From: Tigriopus japonicus
Lineage: Eukaryota > Arthropoda > Copepoda > Harpacticoida > Harpacticidae
Length of the DNA stretch: 64,000 nucleotides
Direction: 5' to 3'
Assembly: GCA_010645155.1 (NCBI GenBank)
Contig: CM021319.1
Location: 5,650,933-5,714,932 of the forward strand
Shown here: one piece after another, positions 24,802-35,500 of the stretch
Position numbering within the stretch: position 1 is the first letter of the stretch
Layout: the number at the start of each line of letters is the position of its first letter
Program-made: the position numbers and the translations under genes
The notes under the pieces: generated by a model
The model's input: only the letters and a program-made list of their open reading frames with translations
The model's database searches: none
What the model was told of the DNA's origin: nothing

Positions 24802-25466
24802 ATGAATTCCATCATCTGCATTGTCTTGTTCGGAGTCTTTGGTAAGATTTGGAATCATTGTGTAACAGTTTTTTTGTTTCATAATGATAATTAAAAACAT
24901 GTTTTCCGGTATTGCAGTTCAGAGCCAAGGTGCTTTGTGGAGTCTAGCCGATTCGAATGACTCTGAGAAGGCGTTTGAGTTTAAATACTACAACAACCAT
25001 TACCAATTTTGCCAAGCTTCTCATGGGGTGAGCTCTCATTATTTCTCATTCCTATAATAGATTAGGAGTCGAAAAATGGAATTTTCATGTTATTTTCTAG
25101 TCTGCCAGCACGTTTTATACTGGAACCAAAAAAGTGGAAGAAACCGAGTGCCAATTTCCGATCAAGAGTTCAGCATCTGTGAATGCATCTTCAACCTTCA
25201 AATTGTTGACCCTTTTGGGACAAGAGGAGACTTCATGGAAGTATGGCAATCGCGATGAGGTTCCCGACAATGCTATTCCCTGCGAAGATGAAGATATCGA
25301 AGACTGCTTTCTGGGGGTGTCGATCTATTCGGACGGAATTTGCAGAGAATCCCCCGGGAAAATCAGCGCCAGCGATAACATGATCTACATGCAGGTCAAG
25401 GGAAAATTCTATCGTTGCCCTTTCTTCTTCTACCTTATCACCACAACAACAGAAATTAATCCATAA
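24802..25466 (+). CDS. small secreted protein with six mature cysteines, unrecognised
   Basis: Three exons, 24802-24841, 24918-25027 and 25101-25466, joined by two short GT-AG introns (76 and 73 nt, donors GTAAGA and GTGAGC) in phase to 171 residues. The protein begins with a hydrophobic signal peptide (MNSIICIVLFGVFVQSQG, likely cleaved near residue 18). The rest has no membrane segment. Six cysteines remain after cleavage, one in QFCQAS from exon 2 and five in exon 3 (TECQF, IPCEDED, EDCFL, GICRE, YRCPF), compatible with three disulphides. I do not recognise the family. The acidic stretch CEDEDIEDC and a terminal TTTTEINP are notable. Its 3' end is about 260 nt from the convergent SID-1 family gene. 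Confidence reflects consistent splicing and signal peptide, without homology evidence. Confidence 0.75.
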
Positions 25467-25530
25467 TTGGAGTCGGTTCAAGTATATGAATATTTATTTC
25501 TTCATACCAGTGTAAACGAAGGGCGCGGTA

Positions 25531-25536
25531 ATTAAA
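25531..25536 (+). other. possible poly(A) signal (ATTAAA) of the secreted gene
   Basis: ATTAAA variant about 65 nt after the stop codon. The only candidate close by on this strand. Confidence 0.35.
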
Positions 25537-25728
25537 ATTGTTTGGTCAAAGTTCTTGCTTCATGGTTCAGATCTCTTGTTAACGAGTTTGTGAATGACGT
25601 TTAGGAAGCGAATGGATAGGTAGTTTTGATGCGAGTTTTGACATATAAGTGAAGCTGAAAGCTACTATTCTTTTAGTAGATTGATAAAGCGTAGATGTCC
25701 GAACTTGAAACTGTCTCTGCAAGACTAA

Positions 25729-28502
25729 TTAGAACACTTCAATCAACTCCCGAGGTACGTGAATCTGATCATCATCGACGGTGAGAAGAGCGAGAAAAGC
25801 CATGAAAATGGCCGTGGCACTCAAGAAATGCCAAGCATCGTGCGAGTCGTAAAAGTTGAAGTAGGCACAATCCTCGTTGAGAATCCGCGATTCAGCGGGA
25901 GAAAGGTTGCGATTGGCCGATCGATCCAAGTAGAACGTGATTGCCGTCAAAGCGCAGATAAACGATAGCAGAGCGAAGATACTTCCGGCCGAAATGAAAA
26001 TCGGGATCCGATGATTCGGGCAAAACGGGTTAGGGTACGAGTACGAAGCATCCACTTGATCACCGTCCCGACAACACAAACTCTTGCCCAAGATTTTGCA
26101 TCGCATTTGATTCTTCCGGAAGATGTAGTAACCGATGTAGAGGAACAGATTTCCGGCTAAAATCAACAGCACCACGTGGGTGACACTCTTTTCCGGACGT
26201 TTCACTTTGGCCACCAACAGGTACAGAACATGAGTAAAATTGATGAGACAGAACACCATGGCGAATCCGAACCGTTTTGGGTAGCGGATACCCACCCGTT
26301 CACCATTGGATCCACCTTTCCATGACGTGTAAAACACATCCTTGATGAGGATCTTGGTGATTTCCATGTCCAGCCTGGCCACACCAATGAAGTAGCAATC
26401 GATGGCTATGAACACGGTCATGGCCACATAAAGAATGAGGAACACCGAGTACCACCACCAACTGTACGAATACAAGGTGATAGCCTCTAAAAGTACGATT
26501 CCCCCGAGGAAGTAGAAAAAGCTGTAGGCATTGGCGTTGGCATCCGGATGGCGAAACTGATAGATTTTGACACATCCCAACATACACATGACGTACATCA
26601 TGGTTGAATCAAACTGAAGACTATGATTGGTAGGACAGACATGATAGCAAATACTGAAGAAACCCTGTGCCGTCAATGAGAATCTGGAACAAGTAATGTG
26701 GACAAGTTCCCAAACACAAATCCCAACAACATTGAAAACCATACATCAATCGACAAGACCGCCAAAAACGAATCTAAAACATGATCAACTTACCCCATTG
26801 CGTAGAATATACTGAGTTGTTGAAGAATGCCCTTGCCCGCCTTGTGATCATTCTTTGGATTCTGACCAGGGGGTAGTTTAGAAGATTTGAATAGAACGAG
26901 TAGCGCGAACATGATTCCGTATATCATGTACGGAAGATTGCTCACCACGTGGTTAAAGTCAGAGAAAATGGTCCAGTGCTTGGAGCACAGGAAATTGTGA
27001 TAGCATAGATCCTGAGATCCAGTTACACTCTCGCTCTCTTTGACAAGGAACACAAATTGAATGGATGGAATAAAGTAGAACAAGGCCAAGAGTGGGACTA
27101 GATAGCAATAGACTCGGGAGCGATTCCTTCGGAACCAAGGGTCATCCTCCAAGATGTGTGTCATGTGTCCGAGGTTCGTGTCTTCATTTAACCGCTCCAA
27201 GCCTTTTTCAACGCGAGCTCGGCGGGTACTATTCTCTGGAACACTATCCAGACATCGACGTTTTAGGTCATCGATATCGGATCTGCTCTTGGCGGGACGA
27301 GGATCTGGGTTCGTGTCCCCATTACTCGACGGAATCACGGGCTGAAGGTAATCTTGTTCATGCGATTTGTGGCTGGATGAGGTGGATGGGTTGGGCGATG
27401 TCACCTGTGGCCTTAGGTAGTTGCCATCCAATTCGTCGGTCTCGTCGTAACCCAAAACAGCTCCTCCATTATCAGCGATATCCTCCCGACTCGCACGAGC
27501 ACTTAAATACACCGAGGGATTATCATGGGGAGCCGTATCATCGGCTTTAACCTCCGTGTCTTCAAAGCGTTTGCCCATCATCACACACATGCCCAAGATG
27601 CCCATCAACACCGACACAAAGATCATGACCAAGATCGGATACAGATACGAATCGTTTCGACTGGTGCGTTGAATCAACACCTTCATCTTCTTACTTCGAG
27701 CTCGGGAAAACGAGGAATAATGCGGCACTTGAAAGTTACTCTGATGGCAATCCCCGTCCGATTCCAAAACCAACAAAGTCACATAAAAAGGCATGGAAAA
27801 CCGGGCATCCTCAGATCGGATGGTCATGGCGCCCTTGGTCAAAACGGTCATCCACATTTCGGCATTACGAACCGTGCCCGGTTTGTCCTTGAAAGGACAG
27901 GCATTAGCATAAGCGGCCACGATCATGCAAAAATGATCGGATCCGGGATCTTGACTATCCACCCGAAGCAAATATCGGTCGCCTAAGGAACCTTCCGGAA
28001 CCGGGTCCACCAGAAACGTCACGGGATGATTCAGAGCCACATCCGTGACCTTAGCTTCACCAAAAGGCAAACCCATGTCCACGGATTTGATCCGCAATTC
28101 AATCTTGGTGGGTTTGGCCGCATGTACCACCAAGGACACGGCATTCGAATCCGGCGGACTCGAGAAACACAACCGTTTGGAACTGCTCCGAGAATGGTTG
28201 GCCATGAACCAAGAGAGACTTTCATTGCCATAAATGAGCACTAATGTGACTTGAGGCAAGAATTGGGCGCTTTCTCGGAGATCGGGCTGGAATCGGGCCT
28301 GAAATTCGGCCGTGTGCGACGCATTCAAACTCATGGGCGGTAAATTGAAGGCCAGTGTCATGCCCCGAGATTCAACGTCGATCAGGAAAGGCTCGTCCAA
28401 TGTGAATGACACCGACCTTTCCTGGGCGTGAAGGCCGTTGAAGCTCAACAAGAAGCCCATCAGGACCCGGACACGAGACCATCGGCCTTCAAAGACCGCC
28501 AT
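25729..28502 (-). CDS. SIDT: SID-1 transmembrane family protein (SIDT), dsRNA channel/transporter family
   Basis: Two exons, 28502-26794 and 26683-25729, with a 110-nt GT-AG intron splitting a glycine codon, give 887 residues. SID-1 family members are multi-pass proteins linked to uptake or intracellular transport of double-stranded RNA. A signal peptide (to about residue 27) precedes an extracellular beta-rich domain with several N-glycosylation sequons (to about 285). A first membrane segment lies near 290-312, then an acidic, Ser-rich cytosolic loop (about 315-460), then a hydrophobic C-terminal block. Family signatures include FDSTMMYVMCMLGCVKIYQF, SPAESR and the end VPRELIEVF. Asp and His in DFNHVVSN (D515, H518), H584 (ICYHVC), and H851, D852 and H855 (HDAWHFLS) match the conserved zinc/hydrolase-like site of the family. 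Start: the ATG at 28502, the first in frame before the signal peptide. Confidence 0.96.
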
Positions 28503-29208
28503 CTTGGTGCTGGACAATTGGCGACGAGACCTCCTAGCGTGTGATATCAATTTCCGGAGCCGTTCATCGTGGCGAGATCGACAGAAGTGGTGGTGAGCAC
28601 ACTCGCTCTCTCTCCGTCTCTGTCTCCGTGTAAGGATGTGACTAGCTCAATAATCAATCTCAAGCCAAGGAAGAACGGCGACTGTTGAGTCATTCACCTC
28701 GAATAATCTGGATCAACGAAGACGAGGGACAGACTAGTACAATTACAAGTAAGGGAGAGCGAGAGAGAAAGGTTGGGACGTACATACACGGGATGGGAAA
28801 AAATCGCGGAATCGTGGAATGAACGTCAGTCAGAAAGCCGAGAAGGACAGATCTTCACCGGGCGAAGAGCTCAGGGTTGAGCGCTAAGCTTTCCAGATTT
28901 CCACCGCAATATTGGGTAAGCGTGATATTAGAGCCCTGTTTTGACTACTTATGAATCTTGTTTAAAGATTTGGAGCAATAAACCCGTTCTTGGGGGTTTG
29001 TAGTGTTGACGACGTGGTTGAAGTTGGAAATTACCAGTTCTGTTTTCTCGTTTTCCCACCGCAATGCGCAAATATGAGCCGGGATTGGTCAGCCTGAAAA
29101 CTTGGGTCGGATGGCGAAATTCGAAGGCGGGCGACGGAGTGACTCAAAATAGAACCGGGAAACGGCGCCCTTTTTGAACCTTTATTTAAATGTGGGGTTC
29201 TTTCTGTT
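28503..29208. other. 5' flank and promoter region of the SIDT gene
   Basis: Contains runs of GA/CT repeats (about 28600-28630 and 28750-28780), which may act as GAGA-type sites. No coding region seen; no TATA box recognised. Confidence 0.45.
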
Positions 29209-30509
29209 CTGACTACTACAGTTCTATATGCACAGAAATATCACTCCCAAGTTGTTTGTGATTCAACGAGCTTGCACTGTGTTTGCAATGGGATTAGACA
29301 TTGAGCACAACTAGTTACGTGATTCAAAACTGGAATTCGCGATTTCAGGGAGTCAGTGGCGGAATTGCTGTCTCAACTGCTATGCTCAACAAGACCAATG
29401 CATAAAGAATCAAGTCACCTGGCACCAGACCTGTTCAATTATCTTATCTAGATAAAAGATAAAGATAAAAGATAAAAGATAGTTTTTCTTTTATCTTTAT
29501 CTAGATACTTTTTTCGGGAAAGTATCTTAAACTATCTTTATCTAGATACTTTTTTCGGGAAAGTATCTTAAGGTATCTTTATCTAGATACTTTTTTCGGA
29601 ACACTATCTTGAAATATCTTTATCTAGATCCTTTTTTTTGAAACCTATCTTGAACTATCTTTATCGAGATAATGTGTTCTCTCAATCTTTTGTGTTAAAG
29701 CATCCATTATGCATTGTTTAGTATGCATTATGCATTTTCCCAAAAAGTATCTAGATAAGATACTTCTAGATACTTTTCTTCATAAAGCATAATGTCAATT
29801 ACTTGTGCATTATGCACATTGAAAGTGGATGCATAATACATGTTGAGACTTGAGAGTGGACACATTATGCACATTGAGTGAGGAATCTGAGGATGCATTC
29901 ATTATCCACTTTGAGGAAGGGTACATAATGCATCCACTCTCAATGTGCATAATGCGTCCACTCTCAAGTCTTAACATGTATAATGCATCCACTTTCAATG
30001 TGCATAATGACAAATAATTTGACATTATGCATAATGAAGAAAAGTATCTAGAAGTATCTTATATAGATACGTTTTGTGAAAAGTATCTTAAAGTATCTTA
30101 TATAGATAAGTTTTGTAAAAAGTATCTTGAAGTATCTTATCTAGATAGTTTTTCAGGAAAGTATCTTAAAGTATCTTTATCTAGATACTTTTTTTGGGAA
30201 AATATCTTAAAGTATCTTTATCTAGATACTTTTTTCGGGAAAGTATCTTAAAGTATCTTTATCTAGATACTTTTTTCGGGAAAGTATCTTAAAGTATCTT
30301 TATCTAGATACTTTTTCAGGAAAGTATCTTAAACTATCTTTATCTAGATACTTTGCGGAAAATACTATCTTATCTAGATACTTTTTCAAAGTATCTTGAG
30401 CAGGTCTGCCTGTTACCCTTGCAGCTGGACTGCTGAAATGAGCTCAAAACAAATCTCCACTGACCTAACTGGAGTGACATTTCTGTCTATATAGAACTGT
30501 ACTGACTAC
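29209..30509. mobile_element. MITE copy B, 8-bp target duplication, interrupted by a nested element
   Basis: The element proper is 29217-30501. Inverted ends read TACAGTTCTATATGCACAGA on the left and TACAGTTCTATATAGACAGA inward from the right, and the match continues through TCACTCC (about 31 bp in all). The 8-bp direct repeat CTGACTAC flanks it at 29209-29216 and 30502-30509. The left interior matches the element at 11239-11558 at roughly three-quarters identity by eye. No coding region. The 8-bp duplication suggests hAT or another 8-bp superfamily; the TACAG terminus fits the hAT consensus imperfectly. A second element (29427-30407) has inserted inside it. Confidence 0.85.
29427..30407. mobile_element. 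nested palindromic fold-back element with 41-bp TATCTAGATA repeats
   Basis: Bounded by short inverted ends, AGACCTGTTCAA on the left and AGACCTGCTCAA inward from the right. The centre is an inverted repeat of about 125 bp per arm (about 29757-29880 against 29935-30060) rich in GTGCATTATGCACATTGA-type palindromes. On both sides are direct tandem copies of a 41-bp unit (left about 29496-29660, right about 30060-30400) built around TTATCTAGATAC and GGGAAAGTATCTTAAAG; each unit contains the palindrome TATCTAGATA. No coding capacity. It interrupts the MITE at 29217-30501, so it inserted later. Confidence 0.8.
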
Positions 30510-31594
30510 GAGCGTAGTGCTCAGCAATAAAAGGGTAGAGTCAGAAGTAGAGGGCGGAAAAAAGTTGCAAAAAATGTCAAAAAATAAGTTGGAAATATAG
30601 CCCAAAAAAGTTTTCTATTCAACTAAAAACGGGCAAAAAAAAGGTTTGTTTGTTTTCCAAAAATAAATGAACAAAAAAGTTTGGTCACAATAAATGACCA
30701 AAAGTAGTTTTCTCTTCTTAATTTGACCATTAATAGGGCAAAATATAACGCTCTGTTTTTTCAGCCGCGATTATTCGATTCAAAAAATTTCGTCCTCGGT
30801 CTTTCACCTAGACCGAGGTCTTCAACCTTCGGTTGAGTCGGCTCAGCTTTGTTTTGAGGTTGGAGCTGAAAATGCCATGAAAATGCCAATGTAAATGCGA
30901 TTGAAAACTTGCTTCAATTCAAAAAGTATCAAACGCACAATACAAAATATATGGCTATCTATTGCTGGATTGGATTGAATTTACTTTTCCGCATTTAAAT
31001 TTTCCTACACTTAACAATTGTCATTTTTGGCTATTGTTCATGGCATTTCGTTTCGTAACGTTTTGGCTTTTTTTCAGCTTGCAACTATGAACATGTACAG
31101 GATGCAGTTCATCCCTAAGAATTCAACTGGTATTTTCTTTTTTTTCTTTTGTATTATCATGCTTGATTGGAGATCTTGAGAAATTAAACCAGTACTCAAT
31201 TTGTAAAGAGTCTTGATCGTTTATTCATAAATAAGTGTGAGACGTACAAGCCATTTAGTTTGTCCCAACAGATCCCTAAAAATCAAATGCGAGTCATTGG
31301 TTTGGGGAGAAAATAGAAAGTTATAGATAACAGTTTTGTCAAGTGGCTTTTGTTTCTTCTTCTTGTACACATGCATATATGTTGATTTTGTGATGGAATT
31401 TGTCTTGTAAGCTCAATGGTCTTGTTGGAAACTTTCATTTTGGTGTCCAAGAACCCCTGGAACATTTTAATTAGCTGAAAAGAAAATCGATTCCTTTTTC
31501 TCCGCTCTTTTCTGGACGGGATTGCTTATAAATTTGTCATCTTTTTTCAACAGAGGTAAATGATTATCTATTGTGATCAAATCAATTTTTGATT
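30510..31594. other. intergenic, no gene seen
   Basis: AT-rich. Contains two adjacent small hairpins at 30794-30818 (9-bp stem, 7-nt loop) and 30822-30836. No gene recognised. Confidence 0.5.
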
Positions 31595-31865
31595 CAATGG
31601 ATGAGTGTAATCGAACGAATTCAGCTGGAGATTCTGGGGCCAAAATGGCTAGGGATGGGTCAGAACTAGGTTTGGACATTTCATAGTTTTAGTTTGCTAC
31701 GTGAGGAAAAAATCTTATTTCAATTTATTGTCAAAAAGAAAAAGAATTGGGCTCGAGAATTTTGATTGACTTTTATGGAGAAATTTGGCCTGTCTCTGAC
31801 CCATCCCTAGCCTATTTGGCCCTATAATCCCCAGCTGAATTCATTCGATTACACTCATCCATTGG
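31595..31865. repeat. inverted repeat, about 70-bp arms
   Basis: Left arm 31595-31664 and right arm 31795-31865 are near-identical inverted copies (both contain AATGGATGAGTGTAATCGAA and CTAGGGATGGGTCAGA when read inward), around a spacer of about 130 bp. A transcript would fold into a long hairpin. It is probably a MITE or fold-back element; no clear target duplication was seen. Confidence 0.75.
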
Positions 31866-32582
31866 AAAAGAAGCCTTCATTGCATTGAAGTTATGAATTT
31901 TATTCACTTTCCTGAGATCACAACCAACATCAGACACGTTTAACGTCAGAGACATTCTAAAGATTTTGGTATACACTGTTGACAATTGTACATCAAGAGC
32001 CAAAATTATGAAGTCAAGAGGATATGATTGTTTTGCTAGAAATTTAAAGCAAATGTTAAGAAACACTAAGCACCTATTCAGCCCAAAAAGGGCAGGCTAT
32101 TCCGCAGCTGGGTAGAAGGTTCCAAACCAAAGCGAATATGATTTTCGGACTATGGGACAGGGATGAAAGAAAGGGGTCATTTTTGAGACTAGGGGAAATC
32201 AATCAAATTTAATTTGATATCAAATACACAAAGGGAGCACTGGTTGGTTGAACATTTTGAACAATACATGTACATTGTTTCTTTCAGGCAGCAGCTCATT
32301 GGCTCGTCAGTAAGCAAGCGAGCAAGCAAGCAATTAAAAGGGAAGCTCCTTAGGGAATCAGGAATGTTGGGGTACCAAATCACTTTTGTGTGCATTGTAC
32401 CTTGTGCCATACAGTCTCAAAGAATGAATGAATATACATGAGGACAAAAGTTATTCGTTTCTCTACAAAAGGAACCTTTGACAAACACGAGCCTCCTGTC
32501 CCTTTGGACAAACTATACGGGAGCAATGGGGAAAGGACATTTTTCGAACTCACAATGGAGTAGAAACGTGATGAAAGCCAGA
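31866..32582. other. 3' flank of the ionotropic receptor gene
   Basis: AT-rich; includes whatever 3' UTR the receptor has. A short GCAAGC tandem stretch occurs near 32316-32335. No canonical minus-strand AATAAA was found close to the stop. Confidence 0.45.
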
Positions 32583-35500
32583 TCACAGTTGCGAATTTGC
32601 ATCTTCTGGACTGGAGTTGTCCTTCCTCAGCAAGGCCTGAGTTTGTTGGAAATACGAACTACTATTATTTTTATAAGGACTTCCATTGGGAGAGGGCACA
32701 TCGGCACTCCCGTTGATCCGATAGTTGCCATGGTGACCATTGTTGGATGAGTTCATGCTTGATGAGAGTGCCACTGGCTTGGCGCATTGGAACATGCTCC
32801 GGATTTCCTCTTTCATGATGGATGCAGGTGACTGTGAGTAATGACGGTGATGGGAAAGTGAACCGTTATGAACGGGGGAACTGGGAGGACTCGAGAGTCG
32901 TCGTTGTTTCGATGAGATCAGAGAGAAAATAATCAGCTCGGCTATGGCGATCACCACCGAGAGAACGCCACATACCAATAGCATCAAGAATGGACCTTCT
33001 GAAGAAAACAGAGAGAGAATATCCCAAGTTATAGATCCAACTCAAGGACAAACCCAAAGTTCCAACTTACCAACTTGTCCACATGACAAGTAATCCCCGT
33101 CGGTGTCCCATGAGTCTTTTGTAATGGCTTCATGGGGCGTAGGCGTCTGGTATTGTTGGCCAAAGTTTCCTGGCCCGAACTTGACCCCACACGCACGTTC
33201 CATATCCACTAGCCATTTAGATCGCAACGAGAAGAGTGTTCCATCCTCGGCGTATTTCAGGATCTGCTCGGAAAGCTCCCTCTTCAACGACGACTCTAGT
33301 GGAAAGGCAATGCCGTAAAACTTGGGGCCCAGATCTCCCACAGTGGTCAGATGACAGTTATCTTTCATAAGGGTATCTGCTTGAACGCTCTCGACTATAA
33401 ATCCCAGATTGGGAGTATTGACCACGGCTCTAGAAGCCTCCAAGGGGCTGTCAAATTCCAGACTAGGGTCAAGGTGCTGACGCAGACGTTGATGCAACGG
33501 GTCGTTCGACATCTGCAACAAAGACGGCTCATTTTCAGATGTCACGTGGCAACATGCATTTCCCTGAAAGCTAGTCTGGGCACTTGAGTATTTTGTAATC
33601 TCGGCTCTTGTCTTTTGGTCACAATGTGGTGTTTTTTGGTCCTGGCCCATTGCAGGGAAACCAATAAACCAACTCCCACATCTTTTTTCGGGGTCTTCGA
33701 TGGACAACCAATATCCAACAACACGAATCTCAAGTCAGCTAACACTCGCCCACGCATCATTTTTGAGCACTTGTTTTGGCTTCAAAAACGCTCCAGTCAT
33801 TTATTATATCCAATCTCGTCATTGACGTTGGGGATATTTAAGTATTTTAATCTAAATTTAATCAGTTTTGTTCCCCAATTTCAGAATCAGGAAGAATCCC
33901 AAAAACAATGCATGCGCATTGCCGTTTGTAACACAAGCTGTAATGAATTTGCTGGCTTGCTCCTTTTACAAGTGAGTTCTTTCTTGCTTCAGTGACGTTC
34001 ATTTTAATGAAAGTAAGTGCATCTTTTATGGCGTAATGAGTGTGATTAATGGCATGCGAATAAAAGCATTTTTCATGTTCGCGAAGTTCTTGGCAAACTT
34101 AAATCAAAATTGTTCTAACGCCCTTGGAACAAACACAAAAATGTGGCCTAAATTGCCGGATCATTTTACAACCTTTGTGGCTCAATCCACTCCTTGTACG
34201 GTTTATAATCGGATGAATAGGTACAGTATAACACTAATTTCCCTCCAATCGGTCTTACCTCCAAGAGTTTCCGTATTTCAGACGTTCCTCCAACCTTGAA
34301 ATCCGGGTTATTGCGAAGCATGTGGTCAAGCAAGACTGGGTAATTACTGCCTGAAGAAGGCCCACCCATGTTGGTCGTAGGCGTTCCCGATTGACGTCCA
34401 AAGAAGCGACTGTAGAAGCTGGTGATATACAGGATCAGAATGCACAGGCAGAATATCCACCAGATAGCGGAAAGGAAACGCGCTGAAATGCTCTGAAAGA
34501 GATCAACATTACAACCAAAATTAGCTCTGCCTCATTTAATTCCAAGGAGTACTTGTATTTAAGAATGATTCAAGGATAATAGTGCCACCGGATCCCATAG
34601 CAAAGAAACCTGTTTACGATTTTACAACAACAGGAATTTTTCAATGTAAAATATGTGGTAGTAGGGCAATAAACATAATGGTTCGTTCCAAACCAAAAGT
34701 CGTGTCGTCCAAGGAACTTATGATTATGATGTAACAATATCTATTCATGACTGCTCTTTTTATAAGTATTCAGACCAAGAATTGCTTCGCTTGTTGTGAA
34801 AAAATGACCCTTCAGAAGAAGGAAGCATGTTTTACTGTCTAATGAAAAAAGTCTCAAAAACATCCTCGCACGTTCTTCTGGCGAAAATTTTAAAGTCTAA
34901 TATTGCTGTATTTTGTTAAACAACTGAACAAAAGTAGTGATCGTTTGTTTTCTTATATCGTGACGAAAAGAGTCTGGTTCTGATTCTTTGGTTTGAGTCT
35001 TCACGTTGATTGAAATGGGGCTTAGTTTTCACTGTCCTGAAGTCAGTTAGGCACTCCCCTAGGCAAATATTGATGAACGGATCGACCTCTTTTAGAACCA
35101 TCGTGAAAATCATTCAAAAGCGACTTTGAATTGCGCAACCGAAAATTTGCAGGTGGGCCTCAAGATTTACTCTTCAGAAATATTTTCTTATACACTGTGG
35201 CTTTGTTGACTTACCTTATAACTTTTTAAAAGCTAGTATTTTCTTGCAAATTAATATTGAGCTTGAATGCTTCATAACCAAATAACAATCAATTAACTTA
35301 AGATTGTTGACGGATAGTTCCAAATCGTTGGGGAGTAAAAACACATTACAGCAAATCAATTAAGTTTCTAGGGCAATTTGCTCGATTTGAAAGCTTTTTC
35401 AACCCCTTAAAACTCTAGTGGTGGTCCTGGATGAAAAATAATGTCCATAATGGAAGGGTTTGTACTGTACATAGTACGAACTAGGGTTGGCTAGGTAGCA

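Noticed and set aside
33540..33707. Upstream extension of the receptor S2 exon using an earlier acceptor
   Set aside because: The acceptor TTGTTGCAG at 33513 gives the correct phase after the M3 exon and a sensible S2 sequence; the extension contributes nothing family-like.
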